Assembly: GCF_000622405.1 (NCBI RefSeq)
Contig: NZ_JASF01000005.1
Span: 2,728,001 to 2,792,000 of the forward strand
Direction: 5' to 3'
Length of the DNA: 64,000 nt
Source of the DNA: Sulfitobacter donghicola DSW-25 = KCTC 12864 = JCM 14565
Lineage (GTDB): Bacteria; Pseudomonadota; Alphaproteobacteria; Rhodobacterales; Rhodobacteraceae
Below, piece by piece: positions 54,301-63,111 of the stretch (its first letter is position 1; the number at the start of each line of letters is the position of its first letter). The notes below the pieces were generated by a model. The model had not been told where the DNA came from and searched no databases. It saw only the letters and a list, made by a program, of their open reading frames with translations. The position numbers and the translations under genes are program-made.

Positions 54301-54769
54301 TGAATATGAGGTTGCGCGTTTGTTGCTGAGCAGCCGCGAGAAAGCGCAGGCCGAGTTTGATGGCGACTTTAAGATGTCCTTTAACCTTGCCCCGCCCATG
54401 CTGTCGAAGATGGGGCCAAATGGTCGCCCGCTCAAGCGTGAGTTCGGCCCATGGTTAGAGCGCCCCTTGCGGATGATGGCGCGCCTGAAACGTCTGCGCG
54501 GCACGCCGTTGGATGTGTTCGGCTATACAGATGAGCGCAAAATGGAACGGGCCTTGATCAAGCAGTATGAGGCTGACATGCGCGAAGTCTTGCCCAAGCT
54601 GGATGACAACACCCGCGATGCAATTATCGCTTTGGCCGCATTGCCGATGGATATTCGCGGTTTTGGTCCGGTTAAGTTGGAAAATGAGACCAAAGCGTCA
54701 AAACGGCGTGAAGAACTCTTGAGTGTGATCCGTTCTGGTGGCACATCCCACGCCAAAGCGGCGGAATGA
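51371..54769 (+). CDS. Indolepyruvate ferredoxin oxidoreductase family protein (fused)
   Basis: 1132 residues from the ATG at 51371, with GGGAGGGA upstream. It oxidatively decarboxylates aryl or branched 2-oxo acids to acyl-CoA with ferredoxin. Order: a pyrimidine-binding domain (GLVTGYRGSPLGAVDLQM), the ThDP core around residues 440-560 (FCSGCPHNSSTKVPEGSRAY; NDAVAMTGGQPNEGE), a ferredoxin-like cluster DVCEGCGDCGVQSNC near 627, and the gamma domain (ITGVGGTGVVTIGAVLAQAA near 714). A ~250-residue C-terminal region follows. The alpha-gamma fusion in one chain is common in proteobacteria. Exact substrate uncertain. Confidence 0.9.
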   Translation: MTTPKISLNDRLDLTKSPVLLNGTQALVRVMMMQAARDKAAGLNTAGLVTGYRGSPLGAVDLQMSRAEKQLTEHNITFQAGLNEDLAATALWGAQQAEVRGEGKYDGVFGLWYGKGPGVDRTGDVMRHANMAGSSTHGGVVMAMGDDHTGESSTVLHQSEFAMVDTYMPVLSPAGVQEVLDYGLYGWALSRYAGVWVGLKTMKDTVEVTSVVDGDPHRMSFVTPDIDLPDGGLNIRLVDDRIEQEARLIDYKRYAAEAFSHANKMDKRMWGNAKAKIGFVAAGKNYLDLIHAMSLLNIDAEEAARLGISTYKVGQTWPLDMRGFNDWAADLDLIVVVEEKRKLIEVQIKEALFDDRRGRRVYGGTKNGAEFFSARYALDPIDIADKLGEVLCEEGRGTDGIRAGLADLADARRADNAEELAGRLPYFCSGCPHNSSTKVPEGSRAYAGIGCHFMVQWMDRETLGFTHMGGEGANWIGEAPFSKTPHVFQNLGDGTYNHSGVQAIRAAIAAGTNITYKILYNDAVAMTGGQPNEGELDAPRIVAELSAMGIKNLVVVYDEKEDVDFAAFKGIEIHERAELKTVQERLAKVEGVSAIVYIQTCAAEKRRRRKRGLFPDPDKRLFINTDVCEGCGDCGVQSNCVSIVPAETELGRKRAIDQSSCNKDFSCINGFCPSFVTLEGATVRKEATTEINIPDLPQPDLPAIEGTYNVVITGVGGTGVVTIGAVLAQAAQIDGKGAGMMEMAGLAQKGGAVNIHCRLAEKPEGISAIRVATGECHALIGGDLVVSAGNKTLGLTSTGQTGAVVNSHQIITGDFTRDTEFQMPYDRLELALEARLKERLSMFDASDLAKATLGDSIFSNMMIFGGAWQQGLIPLTLEAVVEAIKLNGAAVDRNLRAFEIGRWAVEHPAEAEAVLTPNVVALPKTLDEKIAYRKEHLTAYQGAGLAKRYGKLLESISDTALREAVADGYHKVLSYKDEYEVARLLLSSREKAQAEFDGDFKMSFNLAPPMLSKMGPNGRPLKREFGPWLERPLRMMARLKRLRGTPLDVFGYTDERKMERALIKQYEADMREVLPKLDDNTRDAIIALAALPMDIRGFGPVKLENETKASKRREELLSVIRSGGTSHAKAAE

Positions 54770-54821
54770 TGTAACGAAATCGTCACATTGTAACGGTAGG
54801 AAGCCCGCCGGAGGATTGTTT

Positions 54822-55712
54822 ATGCCCCTTATGCAACGCTCGAAATCAGCGCGTGATATTTCCTATGCGTGGTCTGCTGAAACACGCGGCGGAAGAGCTG
54901 TCATTCGCCTCATGGAAAACTCAACGGGTCGGGGGCGTTTGCTGAAGCGCGCGCGCGGCTACGAGGAAGACCTCGCGGCGGGGGCGAATTTCTTTGATGT
55001 TATGGTCGAACGCTATGGCCTGACGTTGGATGTCGTTGGCGGATCGCTAGACAATATACCGCGTGAAGGCCCCCTGATCATCATTGCCAACCATCCTTAT
55101 GGTATTTTGGATGGATTGATGATGGGCCATGTGATGAGCCGCACGCGCCCTGATTTCAAAGTGATGGCGAATTCGGTTTTCTCAAAGGTGCCGGAGCTGC
55201 AGGAAAACCTGTTGGCCATCAGCTTTGAAGAAAGCAAAGAGGCATTGGCCCTGAACCTTGCAACGCGGCGCACGGCGTTGGATTACCTTAGCACGGGCGG
55301 GACCGTTGGCATTTTCCCTGGTGGGACTGTCAGCACCGCAGCCAAACCGTTTTCGCATCCGATGGATCCCAATTGGCGCGGGTTTACTGCGCGTATGATT
55401 GCCAAATCAAATGCAACGGTTGTGCCTATTTACTTTGACGGTCACACCAGCCGCTTGTTCCAGATTGCCAGCCATTTGCATGCTACATTGCGCATGGGGC
55501 TGCTGATAAAGGAGTTCCGCAAACGGGTGGATACCCCCGTTCGTGTCGTCATCGGAGAACCGCTGGGCCGCGACACTTTGGACCCATTAGCCAGTGATGC
55601 AAAAGGGATGATGGATTTCCTTAGAAAAGCCACGTATGAGCTTGCTCCAGAACCGTTGAGAAGTTTCGATGCGGGATTTGATTTTGATGAGGACCGGCGG
55701 TCACGTCGGTAG
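54822..55712 (+). CDS. Lysophospholipid acyltransferase family protein
   Basis: 296 residues from the ATG at 54822 with GGAGGA upstream. The catalytic acyltransferase motif is [17 protein letters not shown] near residue 90 (NHxxxxxD form), then VFPGGT-like [12 protein letters not shown] near residue 165 and [10 protein letters not shown]. It is of the PlsC/hemolysin-like type, possibly making ornithine lipid or phosphatidic acid. No clear transmembrane helix. murI follows after 5 nt. Confidence 0.85.
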   Translation: MPLMQRSKSARDISYAWSAETRGGRAVIRLMENSTGRGRLLKRARGYEEDLAAGANFFDVMVERYGLTLDVVGGSLDNIPREGPLIIIANHPYGILDGLMMGHVMSRTRPDFKVMANSVFSKVPELQENLLAISFEESKEALALNLATRRTALDYLSTGGTVGIFPGGTVSTAAKPFSHPMDPNWRGFTARMIAKSNATVVPIYFDGHTSRLFQIASHLHATLRMGLLIKEFRKRVDTPVRVVIGEPLGRDTLDPLASDAKGMMDFLRKATYELAPEPLRSFDAGFDFDEDRRSRR

Positions 55713-55717
55713 GGCGT

Positions 55718-56527
55718 ATGGCAGTAGGTATCTTTGATAGCGGTTTAGGTGGTCTGACGATTTGGGACGCGGTTCAGGCGCGTTTGCCGGATCAGGAATT
55801 TGTTTATCTGGCCGATAGTGCAAACGCCCCCTATGGCGTGCGGGATGCGGATGACATCTATAACCTGACTGTGGCCGCGACCCAGCGCCTGTTTGACGCG
55901 GGCTGTGATCTGGTTGTGCTGGCCTGTAACACGGCTTCTGCTGCCGCTCTGCGGCGGATGCAAGAGGGGTGGATCCCTGAGGATAAGCGGGTTTTGGGGG
56001 TATTTGTGCCCTTGATCGAAGCGCTAACCGAACGCCAGTGGGGCGATAACTCTCCGCCGCGCGAAGTGGCGGTAAACCATGTGGCACTGTTTGCAACACC
56101 TGCAACCGTTGCAACCCGCGCATTCCAGCGCGAGCTGGCCTTTCGCGCCATTGGCGTAGATGTCGAGGCACAGGCCTGCGGTGGTGTTGTGGACGCCATC
56201 GAAGACGGGGACATGATCCTTGCCGAAGCTTTGGTGCGCAGCCATGTGGATGCTTTGAAACGCAAGATGCCTGAACCTCAGGCGGCGATTTTGGGCTGCA
56301 CGCATTATCCTTTGATGAAAGACACCTTTCAGGACGCATTGGGTGAGGGGGTTGATGTCTTTAGCCAAGCCGAATTGGTTGCGGAAAGCCTTGCTGACTA
56401 CCTACAACGTCATCCGGATAAAACCGGCAGCGGCGACGCCGCGTTTTTGACCACAGGGGACCCAAAGCGCGTGAGCGATCGCGCGACACAGTTTTTGCGA
56501 CGACCTATCACCTTTACCGCAGCTTGA
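55718..56527 (+). CDS. murI: Glutamate racemase
   Basis: 269-residue cofactor-independent racemase producing D-glutamate for peptidoglycan. The first catalytic Cys lies in [14 protein letters not shown] near residue 70, the second in [12 protein letters not shown] near residue 190. [14 protein letters not shown] and [11 protein letters not shown] are family signatures. Start ATG 55718, 5 nt after the acyltransferase stop. Confidence 0.95.
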   Translation: MAVGIFDSGLGGLTIWDAVQARLPDQEFVYLADSANAPYGVRDADDIYNLTVAATQRLFDAGCDLVVLACNTASAAALRRMQEGWIPEDKRVLGVFVPLIEALTERQWGDNSPPREVAVNHVALFATPATVATRAFQRELAFRAIGVDVEAQACGGVVDAIEDGDMILAEALVRSHVDALKRKMPEPQAAILGCTHYPLMKDTFQDALGEGVDVFSQAELVAESLADYLQRHPDKTGSGDAAFLTTGDPKRVSDRATQFLRRPITFTAA

Positions 56528-56575
56528 GTGCTGCACGGCTGATACGCAAATTCTATCTTTTTCGGGACGAACGAC

Positions 56576-57604
56576 ATGACATATAACATCGCAATTCTGG
56601 GGGCGTCTGGCTATACGGGCGCCGAGCTGATCCGGCTGATCTCTGGCCATTCCTCTATGGTTATCAAGGCATTGGGTGGGAACTCAAAGGCGGGGCAAAG
56701 CCTTGCATCGGTGTTTCCGCATTTGCGCCATCTGGATTTACCTGATCTGGTCAAGATGGAGGAGATTGATTTTTCTTCCATTGATCTGTGCTTTTGTGCG
56801 CTGCCGCATAAAACGTCACAGGAAGTGATTTCAAAGCTACCAAAAACCTTGAAGATCGTTGATTTATCAGCGGATTTCAGGCTGCGCGACCCCGAAGAAT
56901 ATGAACGCTGGTACGGCAACCCGCATTCGGCGTTAGAGCAGCAGGGCGAGGCCGTTTACGGGCTGACCGAGTTTTACCGTGATGATATTCGCAAGGCGCG
57001 TTTGGTTGCTGGAACTGGGTGCAATGCCGCAACGGGGCAGTTTGCCTTGGCACCGCTGATCAAGGCGGGATTGATTGATCTGGATGACATTATCCTCGAC
57101 CTTAAATGTGCTGTGTCCGGCGCGGGTCGTGCGCTGAAAGAAAACTTGCTTCATGCCGAACTATCCGAAGGGTATCACGCCTATGCATTAGGTGGAACGC
57201 ACCGCCATTTGGGGGAGTTCGATCAGGAGTTTTCAATGCTGGCAGGGCGCCCTGTGAAGGTGCAGTTTACGCCCCATCTGATGCCTGCAAATCGTGGGAT
57301 TTTGGCGACTTGCTACGTTAAAGGCGATCCGCAAGCCATTCATAACGCTTTGGAAACTTCTTATCAGGATGAACCGTTTATCGAGGTTCTACCCTTTGGG
57401 GAGGCCCCTTCAACGCGCCATGTTCGGGGATCGAATTTTTGCCATTTAGGGGTCACCGGTGATCGTATTGAGGGGCGGGCAATTGTTGTCGCGGCTTTGG
57501 ATAATCTAACCAAAGGGTCGTCTGGCCAAGCGTTGCAAAACGCCAATCTGATGTTAGGTATTGAGGAAACAGAGGGCCTGATGATGGCGCCTCTTTTCCC
57601 ATAA
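56576..57604 (+). CDS. argC: N-acetyl-gamma-glutamyl-phosphate reductase
   Basis: 342-residue NADPH-dependent enzyme of arginine synthesis. The cofactor motif is [17 protein letters not shown], and the catalytic Cys is in [19 protein letters not shown] near residue 147. The GCNAAT context differs from the GCYPT of E. coli ArgC and is the form common in this order. [20 protein letters not shown] and [14 protein letters not shown] follow. Normal length. Confidence 0.94.
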   Translation: MTYNIAILGASGYTGAELIRLISGHSSMVIKALGGNSKAGQSLASVFPHLRHLDLPDLVKMEEIDFSSIDLCFCALPHKTSQEVISKLPKTLKIVDLSADFRLRDPEEYERWYGNPHSALEQQGEAVYGLTEFYRDDIRKARLVAGTGCNAATGQFALAPLIKAGLIDLDDIILDLKCAVSGAGRALKENLLHAELSEGYHAYALGGTHRHLGEFDQEFSMLAGRPVKVQFTPHLMPANRGILATCYVKGDPQAIHNALETSYQDEPFIEVLPFGEAPSTRHVRGSNFCHLGVTGDRIEGRAIVVAALDNLTKGSSGQALQNANLMLGIEETEGLMMAPLFP

Positions 57605-57620
57605 GGCGGGTGTATTTGTT

Positions 57621-58064
57621 ATGAAAAGCCTAAAGAAACAACGACGTATTCAGTTAATCGCCGTAGCTGTGGTGGCCTTGATCGGTTCGACCGCTTTGAT
57701 CGGTTACGGGCTGCGCGATGGGATTAACTTCTTTCGCGCTCCGACGCAGATTGTCGCCGAGCCGCCAGCCCCGACGGAGGTGTTCCGCATTGGGGGCTTG
57801 GTCGAGGAGGGCACGTTGCAGCGTGGTCAGGGCGAAGAAATTCGCTTTTCTGTGACAGATGGCGGGGCAAGCGTGCCGGTGGTTTACACGGGGGTGTTGC
57901 CTGATCTTTTTGGCGAGAATGAAGGGATGGTTGGCACAGGTTCCTTGGTGAATGGTGTATTTCAAGCCACTGAAATCCTTGCCAAACATGATGAAACATA
58001 CATGCCAAAAGAAGTTGTCGACGCGCTGAAGGAACAAGGCGTCTACCGCGAGCCTGAAGGCTAG
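57621..58064 (+). CDS. ccmE: Cytochrome c-type biogenesis protein CcmE (heme chaperone)
   Basis: 147 residues. After a short basic start (KSLKKQRRIQL) comes one membrane anchor (AVAVVALIGSTALIGYGL), and the rest is periplasmic. The heme-binding His is in LAKHDETYMP near residue 124. FRIGGLVEEGTLQRG and YTGVLPDLFGENEGMVGTG are conserved. CcmE carries heme to CcmF. Here it is separated from ccmF by a lysozyme/holin pair. Confidence 0.95.
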   Translation: MKSLKKQRRIQLIAVAVVALIGSTALIGYGLRDGINFFRAPTQIVAEPPAPTEVFRIGGLVEEGTLQRGQGEEIRFSVTDGGASVPVVYTGVLPDLFGENEGMVGTGSLVNGVFQATEILAKHDETYMPKEVVDALKEQGVYREPEG

Positions 58065-58136
58065 GTGCGTACGCTCAGGTGAGGCTGTTTTAACCAAGCT
58101 GCGGTCTGTTTTCCCTACATTGCGAGGGAAACAACC

Positions 58137-58748
58137 ATGCAGAGCGTACGAGAAATTGCACAAGAAATCGTCGCCCGTGAGGGCGGCTATGTGAATGATC
58201 CCGATGATCCAGGCGGGGCGACGAATTTTGGCGTGACCATTCATACCATGCGCCGCCTTGGGCTGGATCTGGATAAAGATGGGCAAATCACACCAGCGGA
58301 TGTGCGTCGATTGACGCGAGCGCAGGCTGTCGAAATTTTCCTAGAGCATTACTATACCCGCCCGCTGATTGCGGAGCTGCCGCAATCGCTGCAGCCTTCG
58401 GTGTTTGATATGTATGTGAATGCGGGGGGGAATGCGGTGAAAATTCTCCAACGATTGCTGGTTGAGATGGGCCATAGCCTATCGGTTGATGGTGTTTTGG
58501 GTCCGCAAAGTCTTGGTGTGGTGCGCGAGGCTGATCGCCAAGCGTCAGGGTATTTGGTTGATGCCTATGGGATTGCACGGCGCAATTATTATTTCCGACT
58601 GGCTGATCGGCGCAGGGCCAGCCGGAAATATGCGCGCACACGGGCAGGAGGGAAAGGCGGCTGGATCAAACGGGCCGAGGAATTCATGGCGCCCCAATAT
58701 CACATGACACAGCAGGAATTTAACGAAAGGACAGCGCGATGGGTTTGA
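58137..58748 (+). CDS. GTA/phage-type N-acetylmuramidase (glycosyl hydrolase 108)
   Basis: 203 residues. The catalytic Glu lies in EIVAREGGYVNDPDDPGGAT near residue 14, the GH108 hallmark. The C-terminal half (LQRLLVEMGHSLSVDGVLGP) is a peptidoglycan-binding domain of the PG_binding_3 type. There is no signal peptide, so release needs the holin encoded next, which starts inside the end of this gene. This is the endolysin type used by gene transfer agents of Rhodobacterales. Confidence 0.88.
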   Translation: MQSVREIAQEIVAREGGYVNDPDDPGGATNFGVTIHTMRRLGLDLDKDGQITPADVRRLTRAQAVEIFLEHYYTRPLIAELPQSLQPSVFDMYVNAGGNAVKILQRLLVEMGHSLSVDGVLGPQSLGVVREADRQASGYLVDAYGIARRNYYFRLADRRRASRKYARTRAGGKGGWIKRAEEFMAPQYHMTQQEFNERTARWV

Positions 58749-59329
58749 TTGAACGGGTGCTTGGTGTTGTTTTTGACGGCGACCGCAATGTGGTGCGTGA
58801 CACGGTTGAGGTGTTTCGCGAAAACGCCGAAGCAGGCGCAGGCCGCAGCGCGGTTGTTCAGGGCCAAGCGATGGAGCAATATGGCAGCGAATTTCAAGCG
58901 CCAGTCAAAGGTGGGTTTGACCGCTTTATGGATGGGGTGAACCGTCTGCCACGCCCTGCATTGGCGCTGGGGACGCTTGGGCTGTTCGTATCCGCGATGG
59001 TCGCGCCCCTGTGGTTTGCTCAAAGGATGCAAGGAATTGCTTTGGTACCTGATCCGCTTTGGTGGCTTTTAGGGGTGATCGTGTCATTTTATTTTGGAGC
59101 ACGTCATCAGGTGAAATCCCAAGAGTTCCAACGCAGTATCGTGGATTCTATCCACAATGTGCCAAAGGTGGTCGAGAATATCGAGATGATTGGCAAGATG
59201 CGTTCAGATTCGATTGGCGCTGCTGATACGGGATCAGACGCGCGGCTGAACGCTCAGGCGGTTAAGGCCGATGAGAATGCCGCCCTGCGTGCGTGGCAGC
59301 GTAATAATCAATCACCTGCGGCTCTTTGA
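58739..59329 (+). CDS. GTA-type holin (3-TM holin family)
   Basis: 196 residues. The N-terminal region is charged. Two or three hydrophobic segments follow (LALGTLGLFVSAMVAPLWFA, LWWLLGVIVSFYFGARHQ), then a polar helical tail. Pattern and pairing with the muramidase match the holin family found with GTA endolysins. It would form membrane lesions that let the muramidase reach the wall. The gene starts 10 nt before the muramidase stop. Confidence 0.82.
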   Translation: MGLIERVLGVVFDGDRNVVRDTVEVFRENAEAGAGRSAVVQGQAMEQYGSEFQAPVKGGFDRFMDGVNRLPRPALALGTLGLFVSAMVAPLWFAQRMQGIALVPDPLWWLLGVIVSFYFGARHQVKSQEFQRSIVDSIHNVPKVVENIEMIGKMRSDSIGAADTGSDARLNAQAVKADENAALRAWQRNNQSPAAL

Positions 59330-59378
59330 CCAAGCGAATGTGATTGGAACGGATGCGCGCTAGGTCTATGTTGCGCAC

Positions 59379-61343
59379 ATGATTACAGAACTCGGACATT
59401 TCGCCCTTTTGCTCGCCTTTGGTGTTGCGCTAATTCAAACGATCATTCCCATGATTGGGGCGGCAAAGGGGTGGCCGGGCTGGATGGCCATTGCCGAACC
59501 TGCTGCAACGGTGCAATTCCTTTTGATTTCAGCATCTTTTGGGGCGCTGACATGGGCGTTTGTGACCTCTGATTTCAGCCTTTCGGTGGTTGTTGCAAAC
59601 AGCCATTCGATGAAACCGCTGATCTATAAAATCAGTGGAACATGGGGCAATCACGAAGGCTCGATGTTGTTGTGGGTGTTGATTGTTTCCTTGTTCGGCG
59701 CGATGGCTGCGTGGTTTGGCGGGCAATTGCCTGTTAGCCTGCGGGCGCGTGTGTTGAGCGTTCAGGCCGCCATTGGCGTTGCGTTTTTGGCGTTTATCCT
59801 CCTCACGTCTAACCCGTTTGAGCGGATGGCGGTTCCGCCCTTTGACGGACAGGATCTGAACCCGCTTCTTCAGGATCCGGGTTTGGCGTTTCACCCTCCG
59901 TTTTTGTACCTTGGTTATGTTGGCCTTAGCATGGCTTTCAGCTTTGCTGTGGCGGCCCTGATTGAGGGGCGTGTTGATGCGGCATGGGGCAGGTGGGTGC
60001 GCCCATGGACTTTGGCCGCGTGGGTTTTCCTGACCATTGGCATCGCGCTTGGGTCATGGTGGGCCTATTATGAGCTGGGTTGGGGTGGTTTCTGGTTCTG
60101 GGATCCTGTGGAAAACGCCAGCTTTATGCCTTGGCTTTTGGCGGCGGCGCTGCTGCACTCGGCTATCGTAGTTGAAAAGCGCGAGGCGTTGAAAAGCTGG
60201 ACAATCCTGTTGGCGATCCTTGCCTTTGGCTTTTCTTTGATTGGGACGTTTATCGTGCGGTCGGGTTTGCTGACCTCGGTGCATGCGTTTGCCAACGATC
60301 CTGATCGCGGTATCTTTGTTCTGGGGATCATGGCCGTGTTCATGGGCGGCGCGCTGGTGCTGTTTACCTTGCGGGCGGGCGCGATGGAGGCAAAAGGCGT
60401 GTTTGGCCTTGTCTCGCGTGAAAGCGCCTTGGTTGTGAATAACCTGCTGTTGGCGGTGTCTTGTTTCGTGGTTTTTGTGGGAACGATGTGGCCCTTGCTG
60501 GCCGAGATGTTCTTTGATCGCAAGCTTAGCGTCGGCCCGCCGTTCTTTGATTCAGCCTTTACGCCGTTTATGGTTTTACTTGGCTTGATCCTACCTGTTG
60601 GATCGGCATTGCCGTGGAAGCGGGCCAAGCTGTTGCGGGCGATGCGCCCATTGCGATTTGCCTTTATGGCTGCGGTAGCGATTGGCGGTCTTGCGTGGGC
60701 CATGCAAACGGGGCGCAGCCTGACCGGACCCATCGGCATGTTCTTGGGCAGCTGGGTCATCATGGGGGTCATTGTTGACCTGATCCAGCGTACCGGACGC
60801 GGGCCGGACCGTTTTAAACGGTTGTTCCGTTTGCCTGGTGCTGACTGGGGCAAGGCCGTTGCACATGCTGGTCTGGGTGTCACAATGTTGGGAATCGCAG
60901 GTATTTACGCATGGACCGTCGAAGACATCCGCGTTGCCCAGATCGACGAACCTTTCGAAGTGTTTGGGTATGAAATGACCCTGCGCAGCGTGACGAATGC
61001 GAACGGGCCAAACTATGTCTCCTCAACGGCGGTTATTGATGTTGCGCAAAACGGCAAGTTCATCGCGACCTTGGAACCCGAAAAACGGTTTTACCCTGTC
61101 GCCCAAATGCCAACGACCGAGGCGGCGATCCACCAGAACCTGAAGCGTGACCTTTACCTAGTGATCGGCGACCAGCAGGAAAACGGGGGCTGGGCAGTAC
61201 GAACCTATATCAAGGTAATGACCAGCTGGATTTGGATCGGCTGTGCGCTCATGTCGCTTGGCGGTGTGTTTAGCCTGTTTGACCGACGTTTCAGAGTAGC
61301 CCCAAGTGGCCGTAAAATGAGTGAAGGGGTGCCAGCCGAATGA
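59379..61343 (+). CDS. ccmF: Heme lyase CcmF
   Basis: 654-residue membrane protein that attaches heme from CcmE to apocytochrome c. It has about 14-15 helices. The WWD tryptophan-rich loop is ELGWGGFWFWDPVENASFMP near residue 235, and SLFGAMAAWFGGQLP is also visible. NSHSMKPLIYKISGTWGNHE carries conserved His residues. The periplasmic C-terminal part holds the usual beta domain. The stop overlaps ccmH (ATGA). Confidence 0.96.
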   Translation: MITELGHFALLLAFGVALIQTIIPMIGAAKGWPGWMAIAEPAATVQFLLISASFGALTWAFVTSDFSLSVVVANSHSMKPLIYKISGTWGNHEGSMLLWVLIVSLFGAMAAWFGGQLPVSLRARVLSVQAAIGVAFLAFILLTSNPFERMAVPPFDGQDLNPLLQDPGLAFHPPFLYLGYVGLSMAFSFAVAALIEGRVDAAWGRWVRPWTLAAWVFLTIGIALGSWWAYYELGWGGFWFWDPVENASFMPWLLAAALLHSAIVVEKREALKSWTILLAILAFGFSLIGTFIVRSGLLTSVHAFANDPDRGIFVLGIMAVFMGGALVLFTLRAGAMEAKGVFGLVSRESALVVNNLLLAVSCFVVFVGTMWPLLAEMFFDRKLSVGPPFFDSAFTPFMVLLGLILPVGSALPWKRAKLLRAMRPLRFAFMAAVAIGGLAWAMQTGRSLTGPIGMFLGSWVIMGVIVDLIQRTGRGPDRFKRLFRLPGADWGKAVAHAGLGVTMLGIAGIYAWTVEDIRVAQIDEPFEVFGYEMTLRSVTNANGPNYVSSTAVIDVAQNGKFIATLEPEKRFYPVAQMPTTEAAIHQNLKRDLYLVIGDQQENGGWAVRTYIKVMTSWIWIGCALMSLGGVFSLFDRRFRVAPSGRKMSEGVPAE

Positions 61344-61792
61344 AACGTCTGATTTTGATGCTGGCTTTGCTGGCTGCTCCGGCTTTTGCGGTGGAACCTG
61401 ACGAGGTCCTTGCCGATCCAGCGCTTGAGCAACGTGCCCGAGAGCTCAGCAAGGGGCTGCGTTGTCTCGTTTGCCGCAATGAGAGTATTGATGAAAGCAA
61501 TGCGCCTCTGGCACGTGATTTAAGGCTGCTCGTGCGTGAAAGGCTCACCGAAGGGGATAGCGATACCGAGGCTGTCGATTTTATCGTCGCCCGCTATGGC
61601 GAGTTTGTTTTGCTAAAGCCAACGCACGGTGGGGCGAATTGGATTTTATGGGGGGCGGGGCCTCTCATGTTATTATTGGCGGGTTTATCTGGTGTCTTTT
61701 ACTTGCGCGGTCGCAGCCGCGCCGCAGCGCCACAAGACCAAGGTCTAAGCCGCGAAGAAGCTGCCGCGCTTGAGCAGATATTAAAGAAGTAA
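61340..61792 (+). CDS. ccmH: Cytochrome c-type biogenesis protein CcmH (thiol reductase)
   Basis: 150 residues. The signal peptide MKRLILMLALLAAPAFA directs export. The redox pair lies in GLRCLVCRNESIDESNAPLA (CLVC) near residue 40. A membrane anchor (LMLLLAGLSGVFYLRG) lies near residue 115. It reduces apocytochrome thiols before heme attachment. The CcmI-type extension is absent and no ccmI follows in the window. Confidence 0.93.
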   Translation: MKRLILMLALLAAPAFAVEPDEVLADPALEQRARELSKGLRCLVCRNESIDESNAPLARDLRLLVRERLTEGDSDTEAVDFIVARYGEFVLLKPTHGGANWILWGAGPLMLLLAGLSGVFYLRGRSRAAAPQDQGLSREEAAALEQILKK

Positions 61793-61865
61793 CGCGCCGT
61801 TTAACTGGTGCAAAACCGTTGGTCTGTTACCTTAGGTAAAATTTTAATACTAGGATGAGGACTCC

Positions 61866-62642
61866 ATGGACTATCAAACAATCACTTACGAAGTGAATGA
61901 TGGTATGGCCGTCATAACGATGAACCGCGCGGATAAATACAACGCGCTAACCACGCAGATGCGCGCCGAGATTGAGCACGCCTTTGCCAGAGCAGGGCGC
62001 GAGGCGCGGGTGGTTGTGATCACGGGCGCGGGCAAGGCGTTTTGCTCAGGGCAGGATCTTGGCGACCGCGCAAATGCCACTTCGATCGATTTGGAACGTA
62101 CTTTGCGCGATGAATATGCGCCGATGTTGCGGGCGATTACGCAATGTCCCGTGCCAACAATTGCTGCGGTGAATGGCCCTGCGGCCGGGGCGGGGGCAAA
62201 TCTGGCTCTGGCGGCCGATGTGGTTTTCGCCACCGAGAGCGCGTATTTCCTACAGGCGTTCACCCGCATTGGCCTGATCCCTGACGCGGGGGGAACCTAT
62301 GCGTTGCCGCGCCAGATGGGGATGGCCAAGGCGATGGGGGCGGCATTGTTTGCCGATAAAATCACCGCCCGTCAGGCCGACGATTGGGGCATGATTTGGG
62401 AAGCGGTTGAAGACCATAAGTTTGAGGCGCATTGGCGTGCCAAGGCCGCACATTTGGCTGCGGGACCAACAGCAGCCTATGCCGCCGTTAAAACGGTTCT
62501 GCGCGAAACTTGGGGAAATGATTACGAAAAGCAGCTAGCGCTTGAGGCGCAAGAGCAAGGGAAATGCGGCAAGTCCCGTGATTTCAAAGAGGGTGTTTTG
62601 GCTTTTACCGAAAAACGCGCTGCAAAGTTTGAAGGCCGCTAA
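61866..62642 (+). CDS. Enoyl-CoA hydratase/isomerase family protein (PaaG-like)
   Basis: 258 residues with the crotonase fold. Oxyanion-hole segments are AFCSGQDLGDRAN and AAVNGPAAGAGANLALAAD. The catalytic region LIPDAGGTYALPRQMG has Asp where hydratases carry Glu, which resembles PaaG-type isomerases of phenylacetate degradation. No other paa genes are nearby, so the exact role is open. A strong terminator follows. Confidence 0.85.
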   Translation: MDYQTITYEVNDGMAVITMNRADKYNALTTQMRAEIEHAFARAGREARVVVITGAGKAFCSGQDLGDRANATSIDLERTLRDEYAPMLRAITQCPVPTIAAVNGPAAGAGANLALAADVVFATESAYFLQAFTRIGLIPDAGGTYALPRQMGMAKAMGAALFADKITARQADDWGMIWEAVEDHKFEAHWRAKAAHLAAGPTAAYAAVKTVLRETWGNDYEKQLALEAQEQGKCGKSRDFKEGVLAFTEKRAAKFEGR

Positions 62643-62661
62643 GCCCTAGATCATAATGAAC

Positions 62662-62695
62662 AAAAGGCCGCTGCAATCAAATGCAGCGGCCTTTT
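62662..62695. terminator. Strong intrinsic terminator
   Basis: AAAAGGCCGCTGCA pairs with TGCAGCGGCCTTTT (14 bp), loop ATCAAA, then further T. It sits between the convergent enoyl-CoA hydratase gene and the small unknown gene and can act in both directions. Confidence 0.93.
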
Positions 62696-62716
62696 TCGTT
62701 TCCGTTTTGAAATTTG

Positions 62717-63031
62717 TCAGGGTTGAACGCTACGTTCAACCAGCAAGACATCCGAGGCAGTGGGCACTTTGCCTGTTGCGCGGGCGATGACTGCAACAGC
62801 GATGCCGTTTGCAAGAACCGTATGCACAGTGCCAGAGACTTGTTTGATTGTTATTTCCGGCGGGGTGTCACCTTTGTCGTAGACGACAGCGATGTGGTCT
62901 TCATCTCCTTGGACGTCAGGAACTAAGGCGCCCATCGGACCTTTTTCGCATTTTGCTGTCAGGGGCATCAGGCTTTTTGCTTGGGACCAATGATAGCGGT
63001 CTGACATGTTATGAGGTGTTGTTGGTGCCAT
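62717..63031 (-). CDS. Small protein of unknown function
   Basis: 104 residues from the ATG at 63031, with AGGAG upstream. There is no signal peptide. The C-terminal part (TVHTVLANGIAVAVIARAT) is beta-like and could be a small barrel, and GALVPDVQGDEDHIAVVYDK precedes it. I do not recognise a family. It lies 80 nt downstream of the RTX protein gene, so it may be co-transcribed with it. Confidence 0.6.
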   Translation of the reverse strand: MAPTTPHNMSDRYHWSQAKSLMPLTAKCEKGPMGALVPDVQGDEDHIAVVYDKGDTPPEITIKQVSGTVHTVLANGIAVAVIARATGKVPTASDVLLVERSVQP

Positions 63032-63111
63032 GTGGGGGGACTCCTGTAAGGCTGGCGCGAGATGTGTGTAGGGAGTGGCAAACACCCACCCCCTACGTCA
63101 GGCCTTCAGGA

